Assembly: GCA_045596385.1 (NCBI GenBank)
Contig: JAZOCC010000015.1
Coordinates: 186,001-250,000 of the forward strand
Direction: 5' to 3'
From: SIG307 sp045596385
GTDB lineage: Bacteria > Bacillota > Clostridia > Lachnospirales > Lachnospiraceae
Length of the DNA stretch: 64,000 nt
Made by a program: the position numbers and the translations under genes. Positions 34,265 through 42,492 of this stretch are shown here, in pieces. Position 1 is the first letter of the stretch. Each line of letters begins with the position of its first letter. The notes beneath the pieces were generated by a model. The model was not told the DNA's origin and did no database searches. It saw only the letters and a program-made list of their open reading frames with translations.

Positions 34265-35440
34265 TCACCCTTCTTTCCGAAACTTTGAACCACCCAGATA
34301 ACGCAAGACCGCTCCCGTCTCCTCCTTCGCCTCCTCAAACACGGCGCGAAGCATAATCTCTCCGTCCTTTAATCCGTCATTTTCGCAAATCTGCAGCACC
34401 CCACGGCTTCCGTCACTGCGCCGGTACAACTGCACAAATACGTCAATGGCGGATGCAATCTGTTTGCGAATGGCATAAAGAGGAATATCACTTCCCTGCA
34501 ACACCATGGTCTCCAGTCGGGATAACATATCCTCCGCAGAGTTGGCATGGCCGGTAGAAAGAGAACCTTCATGGCCCGTATTCATCGCCTGTAACATATC
34601 TAACGCTTCCGCCCCACGTACCTCTCCCACGATAATGCGTGATGGACGCATCCGAAGCGCTGTTTTAATCAAATCCCTGACACTGACGGCACTGCATCCT
34701 TCGGTATTTGCCTTCCGTACCTCCAACCGTACCAGATTCGGTATCGTGCGAATCTGCAGCTCCGCCGCATCTTCAATGGTAATGACCCGCTCCGTCTCCG
34801 GGATATAGGCCGACAATGCATTCAAAAATGTCGTCTTCCCGGAACCGGTGCCGCCGCTGATAAAAATATTTTTCTTCTGCTTTACCGCATCCTGTAGATA
34901 ACCCTTTGCCTCCGCCGACACTGCCCCCAGCTCCACCAATCGGTCCATGGTATAAGGGACCTTAGAAAACTTCCGGATGGTCACTGCCGGTCCGTCCAAA
35001 GAAGCGGGAGGAAGTACGATATTTACCCGGGACCCGTCCATCAGTCTGGTATCCGCAATGGGGCTGGCTTCATTGACTACCCGGTTCGCTTCCGCAGCCA
35101 TTTTCTGAATCACATCTCGAAGTCTCTCCTCGGAGGAAAACTGCTTTTCCCACAAAAACAGCTGTCCCCGTTTTTCATAAAAAATATGCTCATGGCCGTT
35201 TATCATAATCTCCGTCACCGAATCGTCCGCCAATAATTCCTCTAAAATGTCCAGTCCCCGGATTCCGTGAAAGATCTCCTCCTTTAGCCGGTATTTCTCC
35301 GAAAGGGGCAAATAATGCTCCCTTCCGTACATCAGAATCGTCTGTTCAATCGTCGTAAGAACCTGTTCATCCGTTAATTCATTCGACAAATCCAAACGAT
35401 CCAAAACCAGCCTTCGTATCTCCTCCGCTACTTCCCGCAA
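34265..35440 (-). CDS. tadA: TadA/CpaF secretion ATPase
   Basis: About 391 residues. The start is uncertain: TTG 35440 has a purine-rich RBS (GGGAGGGGAGG), while the frame is open to 35485. It overlaps the tadZ stop by about 60 nt. N1 domain, then the ATPase core: GSRVNIVLPPASLDGPAVTIRKF, Walker A SGGTGSGKTTF, ITIEDAAELQI (Asp box), MRPSRIIVGEVRGAEALDMLQAMNTGHEGSLSTGHANS (Walker B and His boxes). It powers Flp pilus assembly. Confidence 0.93.
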   Translation of the reverse strand: MREVAEEIRRLVLDRLDLSNELTDEQVLTTIEQTILMYGREHYLPLSEKYRLKEEIFHGIRGLDILEELLADDSVTEIMINGHEHIFYEKRGQLFLWEKQFSSEERLRDVIQKMAAEANRVVNEASPIADTRLMDGSRVNIVLPPASLDGPAVTIRKFSKVPYTMDRLVELGAVSAEAKGYLQDAVKQKKNIFISGGTGSGKTTFLNALSAYIPETERVITIEDAAELQIRTIPNLVRLEVRKANTEGCSAVSVRDLIKTALRMRPSRIIVGEVRGAEALDMLQAMNTGHEGSLSTGHANSAEDMLSRLETMVLQGSDIPLYAIRKQIASAIDVFVQLYRRSDGSRGVLQICENDGLKDGEIMLRAVFEEAKEETGAVLRYLGGSKFRKEG

Positions 35441-36365
35441 TTGCCTCCCCTCCCTTGTTTGCCGCCTCCTCACACGCCTCCTCAAAGGCCTTTTCGGATG
35501 ACTCTCTTATCGAAAATTCCAGCATCCCGGAATACAGTTTTGTCTCACCGCTCTCCTTTAACTGACGTCGGAACTCCTCCTGAATGTTTCTTCCCTCTTC
35601 CGTTTCCCACACCGGAACAAGCACAGAATCACAACAATTCAGTACATTCCTTCCCGTCCTGTCAAACTGTCCCACGGCCACAAAAAACGCCTGATACTCC
35701 GTATTCCATCTGTTACTCTGTAACAACGCTTTCATATCTTCTTTCGCAATACTGTCCAAATCCGTATACCACCGCACCGGACCGACGCAATCCATTGCTT
35801 CCCCACACTGAAGCAAACGGCGCAAAGCTCCTTCCGTGCCCCCAGGTTCCTGACGGACAAAATACAACGCTTCCGACAATCCGTCTCCCCATTCTCTTCC
35901 GTAAATTCCGAACGGAAACAGGGAAATATACAATACCTTTCCTCTTTTGCCGATTCGTTCCGCAATCCTGCGGGAAAGCATCTCTGCTTCACACCCTCCT
36001 GCCGGCGAAAAAAAGCCGATGACAGGCACCTGCCGTTTTACACTCTTTTGTTCTGCCAGACGCCTCTCAATCTCCTTTGCGGAACCATAACGGTATAACA
36101 TAAAGGGATGACCTTCGCCCTTGGTTTCGCTAAGCCAGAACAGCTTCACCTTCGTTCCGACCGTCACTTCCAGCACCTCTTTTTCGGACGCTTCCGAGGC
36201 CACCACAGCATATACACCGTCGTTTTTGATATAAGCACTTACCTCATCTGCGGTCGAAAATAAAACCGCACGATAAGGAAACGTACGACCGGCATTCAAA
36301 TACATTGCCAACCGCTTTCCGTACTCCGGCATGTCATCTATAATTGCAACAAGCTTTTCCAACGA
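35379..36365 (-). CDS. tadZ: TadZ/CpaE-like protein with degenerate P-loop
   Basis: About 328 residues. TTG 36365 has GAGGGG upstream; an ATG at 36386 (the next in-frame start) has no RBS. The N-terminal 110 residues have an atypical receiver-like fold (LVAIIDDMPEYGKRLAMYL). The ATPase-like half follows with VIGFFSPAGGCEAEML where a MinD-type protein would have KGGxGKT. The P-loop lysine is missing, so ATP binding is doubtful. TadZ proteins localise the tad machine to the pole or septum. First gene of the operon. Confidence 0.8.
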   Translation of the reverse strand, partial: SLEKLVAIIDDMPEYGKRLAMYLNAGRTFPYRAVLFSTADEVSAYIKNDGVYAVVASEASEKEVLEVTVGTKVKLFWLSETKGEGHPFMLYRYGSAKEIERRLAEQKSVKRQVPVIGFFSPAGGCEAEMLSRRIAERIGKRGKVLYISLFPFGIYGREWGDGLSEALYFVRQEPGGTEGALRRLLQCGEAMDCVGPVRWYTDLDSIAKEDMKALLQSNRWNTEYQAFFVAVGQFDRTGRNVLNCCDSVLVPVWETEEGRNIQEEFRRQLKESGETKLYSGMLEFSIRESSEKAFEEACEEAANKGGEAIAGSSGGDTKAGFGSFGFVE

Positions 36366-36455
36366 CACCCCTCTTTCGTTTTTCATATTTAATTTGTGTG
36401 GGAAAACGGACCTTCGCTTGAAAGTCCTTTGCTCGATTCGAGCTTCGATACCATC

Positions 36456-36484
36456 ATCATAGACTCTTTTTTGCCCAAAGTCAA
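36456..36484 (-). promoter_or_regulatory. tad operon promoter
   Basis: Minus strand TTGACT (36484-36479), 17-bp spacer, TATGAT (36461-36456). The leader of about 80 nt contains a small palindrome GCTCGATTCGAGC (36431-36443) that could be an operator. The rest of the stretch up to 36710 holds only AT-rich sequence and a -10-like TATAAT (about 36650) for the DUF2508 gene. Confidence 0.7.
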
Positions 36485-36710
36485 CCGTTTCGGAGCAATT
36501 TAATTTTTTTCGCCTTTTTTGCCAAACTTTCGTGCTTTTTTTGTATAAAACGCCGAAATTTCTCGTTGGAAAACTTTTTAAAAATCCGCTGTTTCAGCCG
36601 TTTTAAAACGTCTTTTTCTCCCAAAAGATTACAAATAGCATATTTCCGGTATAATCCGCCAATCCTCCGTCTATACTTACAATAAAATGCAGAAGGAAGG
36701 ATAATTTGTT

Positions 36711-36932
36711 ATGTCGTCACTGTTTCGCAAAAAAAGAAAAATCGAAAATCCGCTGTTAAAGGAATTACATGCCACCCGCCTGGAGCTGGAGACCGCCTAC
36801 TCCGTATTTGAAAACGCCGTAGACCCGGACCTGGTATCCAGCAGTATCTATCGCATCAATGCCGTACAGGAACGGTACCAGTTTTTGTTGAAGCAAATAA
36901 AAAAGACCGAAGCAATGCTACAGTCTTCCTAA
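36711..36932 (+). CDS. DUF2508 family small protein
   Basis: 73 residues, RBS GGAAGGAT. NPLLKELHATRLELETAYSVFENAVDPDLVSSSIYRINAVQERY is typical of DUF2508 (YaaL-like). These genes usually sit after recR; here the gene is alone, divergent from the tad operon and followed by its own terminator. Function unknown. Confidence 0.82.
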   Translation: MSSLFRKKRKIENPLLKELHATRLELETAYSVFENAVDPDLVSSSIYRINAVQERYQFLLKQIKKTEAMLQSS

Positions 36933-36942
36933 TCCTCTTTAA

Positions 36943-36990
36943 ACGATAAGGGCCGGGAATTTCCCACGGAAACTCTCAGCCCTTATCCTA
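36943..36990 (+). terminator. terminator between convergent genes
   Basis: GATAAGGGCC... and ...AGCCCTTATC form a long stem in the gap between the DUF2508 gene and the XRE-TPR gene. Confidence 0.6.
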
Positions 36991-37027
36991 TTGTCTACTC
37001 ACACGCATCCCGCAATTCATCCGCACA

Positions 37028-38119
37028 CTAGTCTAACAATGCTACAATTTCTTTAAACTCCTCCCGCTCTCTAATCCCATCAAACGCCTCGTCAGCCAAC
37101 CATTTATCCCGCAGAATCTCCCGAAGCGCTCTGGAATCCGCCGTATCATAGTCCACTCTTTTGTGAACTACTTCACCCAACAACAAGCTTACCGTCGTTT
37201 CCTCCTCCGGACGATGATCAAAAGCAATTGCCGCTTCCGCAGACAGACGGAGTTGCTTCCATGCTTCCTCCGTACGGTCAAGCTTTACCAAACGAATCGC
37301 ACGCTCCAGATGGTCCAGTGTCATACCCCAGCCGGTATTCCTCGGCGCATCGTCTGTCATCAAACGCTCCAGCGCATCCACCTTCTCCAATACAGCCAGC
37401 GACTCTTCGATAGAAAGTAACTCTCCGTATATCAAACCATTGATTGCATCCAACAAACGGTCATAGGCCGCCCGGATATATTTTCTTGTATGCGGCAGCT
37501 TCTCTTCTTCCTCCAAAGCCCACCAGATGGCACGCTCCCTGCACCATTCCATAGTCGGAAGTGTCTCGTAAATCTCCCTGCCGATGGCCTTTCTTCCCAT
37601 CTCACAATGCTGGAACGCTAACCGTGCCGTTGCCTCGGAACGAATCTCCACATCCGGACAATATTTCCGGATTCGTTCTCCTAACGCAACGATTTCTCCG
37701 TCATACTTTTCCATATTCTCTTTCCAGTCCGGAATATCCGCATCGTCGCTTCCCGCCACAAACAACGCATACATCAGTTCATTCAGCATCGTATAGTTAT
37801 TCGGGAACTCCGCCACGCCTTCTCTTGCAATCCGGATGCACTCGTCTACCGCACCTTGGCTGATTGCCTTTTGAAAATCGGCACGATACCGCTCCACTGC
37901 CTTCTTCTCCACCTCTTCATCCACGCCCAGCAGCTTATCCACCGACACAGCAAAAAATCCTGCAATGGTCGGAATCAGCTCCATGTCCGGGTAACAGGTA
38001 CCGGTTTCCCAGCGCGAAACAGACTGGCAGGACACCCCCAGTACCTCCGCAAACTCCTCCTGGGTAATCTCCCGTTCTTTTCTCAATTTCTTTATAGTTT
38101 CTCCGATTTTTAATTTCAT
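37028..38119 (-). CDS. XRE regulator with TPR-like C-terminal domain (copy 1)
   Basis: 363 residues, RBS GTGAGGAT. Residues 5-60 are an XRE helix-turn-helix (LRKEREITQEEFAEVLGVSCQSVSRWETGTCYPDMELIPTIA). The remaining 290 residues are helical and TPR-like (ECIRIAREGVAEFPNNYTMLNELMYAL). HTH plus TPR is the layout of peptide-sensing RRNPP regulators, but also of many orphan Clostridial XRE proteins. Two related genes lie at 45325 and 47960. Confidence 0.82.
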   Translation of the reverse strand: MKLKIGETIKKLRKEREITQEEFAEVLGVSCQSVSRWETGTCYPDMELIPTIAGFFAVSVDKLLGVDEEVEKKAVERYRADFQKAISQGAVDECIRIAREGVAEFPNNYTMLNELMYALFVAGSDDADIPDWKENMEKYDGEIVALGERIRKYCPDVEIRSEATARLAFQHCEMGRKAIGREIYETLPTMEWCRERAIWWALEEEEKLPHTRKYIRAAYDRLLDAINGLIYGELLSIEESLAVLEKVDALERLMTDDAPRNTGWGMTLDHLERAIRLVKLDRTEEAWKQLRLSAEAAIAFDHRPEEETTVSLLLGEVVHKRVDYDTADSRALREILRDKWLADEAFDGIREREEFKEIVALLD

Positions 38120-38259
38120 CTTTTTATCCTCACTTTCTTGTTATGGAAAGCAGCGCTCTTTCTGATTGTATTTTACAGGAAATATAAGATGGATACAATA
38201 TCACGCGGAGAGAGTTTTTTCACTATGAGGGTGATTTTTTTGGGCAATAAAGAAAACAT

Positions 38260-38289
38260 TTGGCATAGACAATCCTATTATGATATAAT
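38260..38289 (+). promoter_or_regulatory. promoter of the DUF3592-like gene
   Basis: TTGGCA (38260-38265), 18-bp spacer, TATAAT (38284-38289). The leader has a small hairpin (TTCCGG / CCGGAA). Confidence 0.65.
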
Positions 38290-38395
38290 GTGAAAAAGAG
38301 GATAAAATGGGCTACGATGCATCTGTTACAGTTTCCGGTTGCATTGCCGGAAGAGATATTCGGGATTAAATTACATTTTAAATGTTGGAGGAGAT

Positions 38396-38797
38396 ATGAG
38401 CGAATCAGCTGGTAAATACAAAGAGTTTTTCTACATGCTTAAGGAATTTTGGACAACTGTGTCTGATTTCAATGTGTTTATATGTATTATAGGTATCATT
38501 GTAGGTTTTGCTCTATTGGTTATTCTGCTGCGCCGGATAAGTGAAAAAGAATCAAGAAATAAAAAAAAGAAAATGGACACGGCTATAGCGTTAGGACATG
38601 TGGTAATGGCAGAAAGAATAAAGTTTTGGGATGATGCAACACCGGGAGAACCATCGGCCTCTTCACGATACCACGCCACTTACAGATATGTGGTTAATGG
38701 AAAAGCATATGAGTATAGATACTTGGGGCCGAAATATCCGAAAGAGGAAATCCAGATGTATTATATCGACAATCCTCGAAAAGTATTCTTCGATTAA
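38396..38797 (+). CDS. DUF3592-like membrane protein
   Basis: 133 residues from ATG 38396 (RBS GGAGGAGAT). One transmembrane helix (about 27-45, FNVFICIIGIIVGFALLVILLRR), then a basic stretch and a small beta domain with RYHATYRYVVNGKAYEYRYLG and YIDNPRKVFF, which resembles DUF3592. Function unknown. Confidence 0.6.
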   Translation: MSESAGKYKEFFYMLKEFWTTVSDFNVFICIIGIIVGFALLVILLRRISEKESRNKKKKMDTAIALGHVVMAERIKFWDDATPGEPSASSRYHATYRYVVNGKAYEYRYLGPKYPKEEIQMYYIDNPRKVFFD

Positions 38798-38957
38798 CAA
38801 TAAAAGAATTGTTCCTGTATCTTTTATTTGCAATACCAAAGAATCATCGGTGGGTGTGCCCCTTCCCACATTTCTTTTGACCCGGAGGGTGCGTAGCAGC
38901 ACAATCTCTACTTCGATAATTCCTTGGTAAAAGCCTTTCTAGTATATGCATACTATA

Positions 38958-39347
38958 TCATATTATTTCTTTTCTGTAAATCACTTTATTCTTTTTCAAC
39001 AGTTTTACAAGATTCTTTGCACGTATCCGATAAAATGTCATTACGGAATTCTTCAATCCCTCGTCCTCAGTCACCAAAGCCAGCCGAACCACTACATTTA
39101 TATTACTATCCGGAAGATGTTTTATCAAAAACCCCGTTCCTTCATTTTTCCCGTCTTTGATGATAATATCCGGTTCTAATACCGTTTCTTGTCCATATTG
39201 CTCAAACAACATTACATCCTGCGGATGTCGTTCTTTTATATGCTTTATACGTTCCTCTGTCACAATAACATCCGTTGTCGTCAAAGCTCCGAACTCTGCT
39301 ATTAGAGCTCTTTCCTCAATTTTCCCAAGTACTCTTAACTCCGCCAC
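38958..39347 (-). CDS. PBECR-type nuclease-like protein (candidate toxin)
   Basis: 129 residues, GTG start with a TGAGGAGA RBS. The core TEERIKHIKERHPQDVMLFEQYG, LEPDIIIKDGKN and MTFYRIRAKNLVKLLKKNKVIYRK resembles phage Barnase-EndoU-ColicinE5/D-RelE-like (PBECR) nuclease domains, which are often found as toxins or mobile-element effectors. It lies 40 nt downstream of an XRE gene in one unit, like a toxin-antitoxin pair. Toxicity is inference. Confidence 0.6.
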   Translation of the reverse strand: MAELRVLGKIEERALIAEFGALTTTDVIVTEERIKHIKERHPQDVMLFEQYGQETVLEPDIIIKDGKNEGTGFLIKHLPDSNINVVVRLALVTEDEGLKNSVMTFYRIRAKNLVKLLKKNKVIYRKEII

Positions 39348-39387
39348 CCAATCTCCTCATATCGTTCTTAAAAACATTGCTTTTCCG

Positions 39388-39666
39388 TTAAGAAACCGCT
39401 TTTTCCTTTTCAACAAACCGAATCTCCAGCTCCATATCCAGTGCCCCCGCCAATTTTGTAAGTACCTCTAACGTAGGGGTATTTCTCCCGCTCTCAATTC
39501 TGGCAATATTAGGCCTGGCAATCCCCGTTGCTTTCGAAATATCCTCCTGCGTGTACCCCTTCCTTTTTCTAATCGCAACATACTGAGTAACAATGTCTGC
39601 TCCAACCCGCTGTCTTTCCTCTTCAATCCGTATCGTAATACCATCTTTTTGAATAAGATAGTCCAT
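39388..39666 (-). CDS. XRE-family antitoxin-like regulator
   Basis: 92 residues, RBS GGAGGG. The N-terminal strand MDYLIQKDGITIRIEEERQR precedes an XRE HTH (KRKGYTQEDISKATGIARPNIARIESGRNTPTLEVLTKLAGAL) and a short tail. This is the form of HTH antitoxins. It comes first in a two-gene unit with the PBECR-like gene. An imperfect palindrome TGTATcatatttaATACA (39682-39699) lies just upstream and may be its operator. Confidence 0.75.
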   Translation of the reverse strand: MDYLIQKDGITIRIEEERQRVGADIVTQYVAIRKRKGYTQEDISKATGIARPNIARIESGRNTPTLEVLTKLAGALDMELEIRFVEKEKAVS

Positions 39667-39755
39667 TGCCGCCCTCCAAATTGTATCATATTTAATACAT
39701 CAAATATAACTCACCGATTGCATTTTGTAAAGTCTTTTTTCAAAAAATAAAAAAC

Positions 39756-39785
39756 TTGACACCCTCCACCCTCTTATGCTATCCT
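39756..39785 (+). promoter_or_regulatory. promoter of the leader-peptide/GNAT transcript
   Basis: TTGACA (39756-39761), 18-bp spacer, TATCCT (39780-39785). Transcription would start just before the leader-peptide RBS. Confidence 0.7.
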
Positions 39786-39809
39786 AAGAAAAAAATAAGG
39801 AGCACACAT

Positions 39810-39869
39810 ATGAATCAGAGCAGACAGACTTATGCGTATATTATTTATTACAGACGTATTTGCTTGTAG
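39810..39869 (+). CDS. 19-residue leader peptide
   Basis: ATG 39810 has an AAGGAG RBS 6 nt upstream and encodes MNQSRQTYAYIIYYRRICL, stop TAG 39867-39869. The 3' half of the reading frame contains segment 1 of the attenuator (39850-39859, codons Y14-R15-R16-I17). A ribosome paused here would mask that segment. The peptide is rich in Tyr and Arg. No match to a known leader was recognised. Confidence 0.65.
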   Translation: MNQSRQTYAYIIYYRRICL

Positions 39870-39992
39870 CCCCGCAATCGCGCAGCTATAAGCCGATAGG
39901 TCTTATATGTCTGTGCGAAACTGTACGCTTTGATTTTATCATAGAAAGAGCCTACCGCATCGGACAGAAAGACCTGTTTGATGCGTTTTTTT
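39850..39992 (+). promoter_or_regulatory. four-segment transcription attenuator
   Basis: Segment 1 (39850-39859 ACAGACGTAT) pairs with 39905-39914 (ATATGTCTGT), 10 bp. Segment 2 (39898-39917) can instead pair with segment 3 (39956-39975): AGGTCTT/AAGACCT, GTCTG/CGGAC, TGCG/CGCA. Segment 3 also forms the terminator stem with segment 4 (39956-39967/39974-39985, 12 bp, loop AAAGAC) followed by seven T. Pairing 1:2 allows termination; pairing 2:3 blocks it. Confidence 0.75.
39956..39992 (+). terminator. intrinsic terminator in the GNAT leader
   Basis: A 12-bp stem CGCATCGGACAG / CTGTTTGATGCG with a 6-nt loop and TTTTTTT, placed about 55 nt before the GNAT start codon. Confidence 0.85.
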
Positions 39993-40047
39993 ATTTGTCG
40001 CAAGCGGCCGCGCTTCTGATTCTTTGTACTCGCAAAAAGGAGGACCT

Positions 40048-40548
40048 ATGAACCCGAATGTAACACTAACTTTAGCCACTGAAAAAGACGCAGAACTTAT
40101 CCACCTGATGAAATACGAGGCTTTTCTCCCTCTTTACGAGATTTATCGGGACGATGAAATCAGTCCGGTGAAAGAACCTATCGAAAAAGTTATTGCCATA
40201 CTGGAACGGAAAGCCTCCGAGTACTACATCATCAAAGCAGACGGACTCCCAGTAGGTGCCATCCGTGTATGCCATAGAAAACGCGACTACGAGCCATCGG
40301 CAGGCGAGATTCCGGCTTACATTTCACCGCTCTTCATTTTACCGCGTTTTCAAAACAGAGGCATTGCTCAAATTGCAGTAAAGAAGGTGTTTGAACTGTA
40401 CCCGGAAGCCACGGTTTGGAGATTGGACACTATTAAGCAGGAAGAAGGTAATTGTCATTTCTATGAAAAGCTGGGTTTTGTGAGAACCGGAGTTGAACAT
40501 GTCGTGAATGACAAAATGACCTTGATTGACTACGAGAAAAAGATGTAA
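40048..40548 (+). CDS. GNAT acetyltransferase behind a leader-peptide attenuator
   Basis: 166 residues from ATG 40048 (RBS AAGGAGGA). GNAT fold with acetyl-CoA loop PRFQNRGIAQIAVKKV and the late YEKLGFVRTGVEH motif. The substrate is unknown. Control by a leader peptide is typical of resistance genes to ribosome-targeting drugs or of amino acid genes, so acetylation of an antibiotic or a ribosome-linked substrate is possible (inference). It is followed closely by a HIT gene and may share its transcript. Confidence 0.85.
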   Translation: MNPNVTLTLATEKDAELIHLMKYEAFLPLYEIYRDDEISPVKEPIEKVIAILERKASEYYIIKADGLPVGAIRVCHRKRDYEPSAGEIPAYISPLFILPRFQNRGIAQIAVKKVFELYPEATVWRLDTIKQEEGNCHFYEKLGFVRTGVEHVVNDKMTLIDYEKKM

Positions 40549-40569
40549 ACACCAAAAGGAGACCTCATC

Positions 40570-40971
40570 ATGAACTGTATCTTTTGTAAAATAATAAACA
40601 ACGAATGCCCTTCCCGTATCGTCTATGAAGACGCCCATACCATTGTTTTTATGGACATTGCAAAAGACGTAGACGGACATATGGTTGTTGCACCGAAACA
40701 ACATGTGGCAAGTCTGTTTGATTGTGACTCGGAAACCCTACATCATCTGACAGACACCCTGCAAACCGTTTCCAAGCACTGTGTAGAGCATTGCGGTTTT
40801 GAAGGTGTCAATGTCCTTCATGCCAGCGGAGAAGCCGCCGACCAATCCGTTCCGCATTTTCATTTCCATCTGATTCCGCGAAAGAAGGGAGACAGCATCA
40901 ATGCATGGCCGAATTTTGAAGGGGCAAAACGGGAAATTGAAGAAGTATTTCAGGAACTGCGAATGAAATAA
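40570..40971 (+). CDS. HIT family protein (second copy)
   Basis: 133 residues, RBS AAAGGAGA, 21 nt after the GNAT gene. It has CIFCKIINNECPSRIVYED at the N-terminus and the histidine triad HFHFHLIPR. It is a paralogue of the HIT protein at 25119 but more diverged in the middle. Likely a nucleotide hydrolase or transferase. Confidence 0.92.
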   Translation: MNCIFCKIINNECPSRIVYEDAHTIVFMDIAKDVDGHMVVAPKQHVASLFDCDSETLHHLTDTLQTVSKHCVEHCGFEGVNVLHASGEAADQSVPHFHFHLIPRKKGDSINAWPNFEGAKREIEEVFQELRMK

Positions 40972-41032
40972 GTTTTACATTGTTTTCACCCCTACACTAT
41001 ATTATAATTATCATAATAAGGAGGACACGCCC

Positions 41033-41794
41033 ATGATTACCGATACTTTTGACAATAAAACCAACGCCATCATCACCCCGCAGCGTCAGGCTGACGCACC
41101 GAAGGTAGATGCCTGCATCCAGACCTTTTCCTGGAAAATCGAAGAGTTTGTGCTGGCGCATTTTGACTGTAAAAAAATCGCTTCCATCTGGTCCGTGACC
41201 GGAGAAACACCGGTGTACTGTATCGAATACAAGGGTAAACGCTTTGCCTTTTTTAAGACCTATGTGGGCGCTCCGGCCAGCGTTGCCAATCTGGAAGATG
41301 CCCTGCAATTACTGGATACCGACAAGTTTATCGTGTTCGGCGGTGCCGGATGCCTGAACAAAGAAATCGCCCGGGGCAAGGTTATGGTGCCGACGGGGGC
41401 CTATCGTGACGAAGGTACTTCCTACCACTACGCACCGGCAGCGGATTATATTACCGTGAAAAATGCAGACATCGTTGCGAAATTCATGGAGGAAGCCGGA
41501 CTTCCTTACGTGAAAGGAAAAACCTGGACCACCGATGCCTTTTACCGGGAAACCACCGGAAACTTTGAAAAGAGAAAGACCGATGGATGCATTTCCGTGG
41601 AGATGGAATGTGCGGGCCTGCAAGCAGTGTGCGACTTCCGGGGCGTTGATCTCTACACCTTCTTTACCAGCGGCGATTTACTGGATGCGCCGAAATGGGA
41701 TCTGCGTAAAAAAGAAGGTCAGATTGTAGGCACACAACATGACGCCGGACATTTTGATATTGCGCTGGAACTGGCTGTCTATGTAACGGAATAA
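41033..41794 (+). CDS. nucleoside phosphorylase (uridine phosphorylase-like)
   Basis: 253 residues, RBS AAGGAGGA, with TATAAT about 41003-41008 upstream. PNP/UDP phosphorylase superfamily: TYVGAPASVANLEDAL (phosphate region), FVFGGAGCLNKEIARGKVMVP, DEGTSYHY, and VEMECAGLQAVCDFRG where the ME binds ribose. It splits nucleosides with phosphate to base and ribose 1-phosphate. The base preference cannot be set by eye. Confidence 0.87.
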   Translation: MITDTFDNKTNAIITPQRQADAPKVDACIQTFSWKIEEFVLAHFDCKKIASIWSVTGETPVYCIEYKGKRFAFFKTYVGAPASVANLEDALQLLDTDKFIVFGGAGCLNKEIARGKVMVPTGAYRDEGTSYHYAPAADYITVKNADIVAKFMEEAGLPYVKGKTWTTDAFYRETTGNFEKRKTDGCISVEMECAGLQAVCDFRGVDLYTFFTSGDLLDAPKWDLRKKEGQIVGTQHDAGHFDIALELAVYVTE

Positions 41795-41934
41795 TTTATC
41801 AGAACAACCCAAAACCAAACATAACATTTCAAACAACAAAGAAATAGAAATTTATTACATTTTCACGCAACCGAACCCACCCATTTTGCGAGTAGATAGG
41901 TGAAGAGCTCTATCAAACGAGGGAGGTACAAAGG

Positions 41935-42492
41935 ATGGACGATACACAAATTGTAGAGTTATACTGGGCCCGGAAGGAATCCGCCATAGAAGAAACCGAA
42001 GCAAAATACGGTTCCTATTGCCGGTCCATTGCCGGAAATATCCTGCAAAATCAAGACGATGCGGAAGAATGCGTCAACGACACCTGGCTCGGCGCCTGGA
42101 ACAGTATGCCGCCCCACCGTCCGTCTGTGCTGTCCACCTTTCTCGGAAAGCTCACAAGGCGTATTTCCATTGACAAATGGAGACGCGCAACCGCAAAGAA
42201 ACGGGGCGACGGACAACTGCCTCTGGTTCTTTCCGAACTGGAGGACTGTGTTTCCGACGGAAAAAGCATCGAAGAAGAAACGGAACGAAAGCTCCTTGCG
42301 GAAGTCATTGCCGCTTTTGTAAAGAGTCTGCCGGAAACGGAACAGAAGGTATTCCTTTGCCGGTACTGGTACATGGACTCCGTAAGCGCCATTGCCACCC
42401 GGTTCCGCTTCTCCGAAAGCAAGGTCAAATCCATGCTTTCCCGCACCCGCGAAAAGCTCCGTATCCGCTTAGAAAAGGAGGGTTTGGTATGA
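41935..42492 (+). CDS. ECF-type RNA polymerase sigma factor
   Basis: 185 residues, RBS GGGAGGTAC. Region 2 (YGSYCRSIAGNILQNQDDAEECVNDTWLGAWNSMP) and region 4 (LPETEQKVFLCRYWYMDSVSAIATRFRFSESKVKSMLSRTREKL) are both clear. It overlaps the next gene by ATGA, so the two are translationally coupled. A GCAACC...GCGAGTA pair (about 41867-41894) upstream could be an autoregulated ECF promoter (weak). Confidence 0.93.
   Translation: MDDTQIVELYWARKESAIEETEAKYGSYCRSIAGNILQNQDDAEECVNDTWLGAWNSMPPHRPSVLSTFLGKLTRRISIDKWRRATAKKRGDGQLPLVLSELEDCVSDGKSIEEETERKLLAEVIAAFVKSLPETEQKVFLCRYWYMDSVSAIATRFRFSESKVKSMLSRTREKLRIRLEKEGLV

Noticed and set aside
38798..38957. A gene or small RNA in the gap after the DUF3592-like gene
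   Set aside because: Only a weak GTGGG/CCCAC hairpin was seen, with no promoter or RBS-supported frame.
42177..42488. Longer start for the anti-sigma-like protein
   Set aside because: It would run through the sigma factor gene in another frame; the ATGA overlap at 42489 is the typical coupling.
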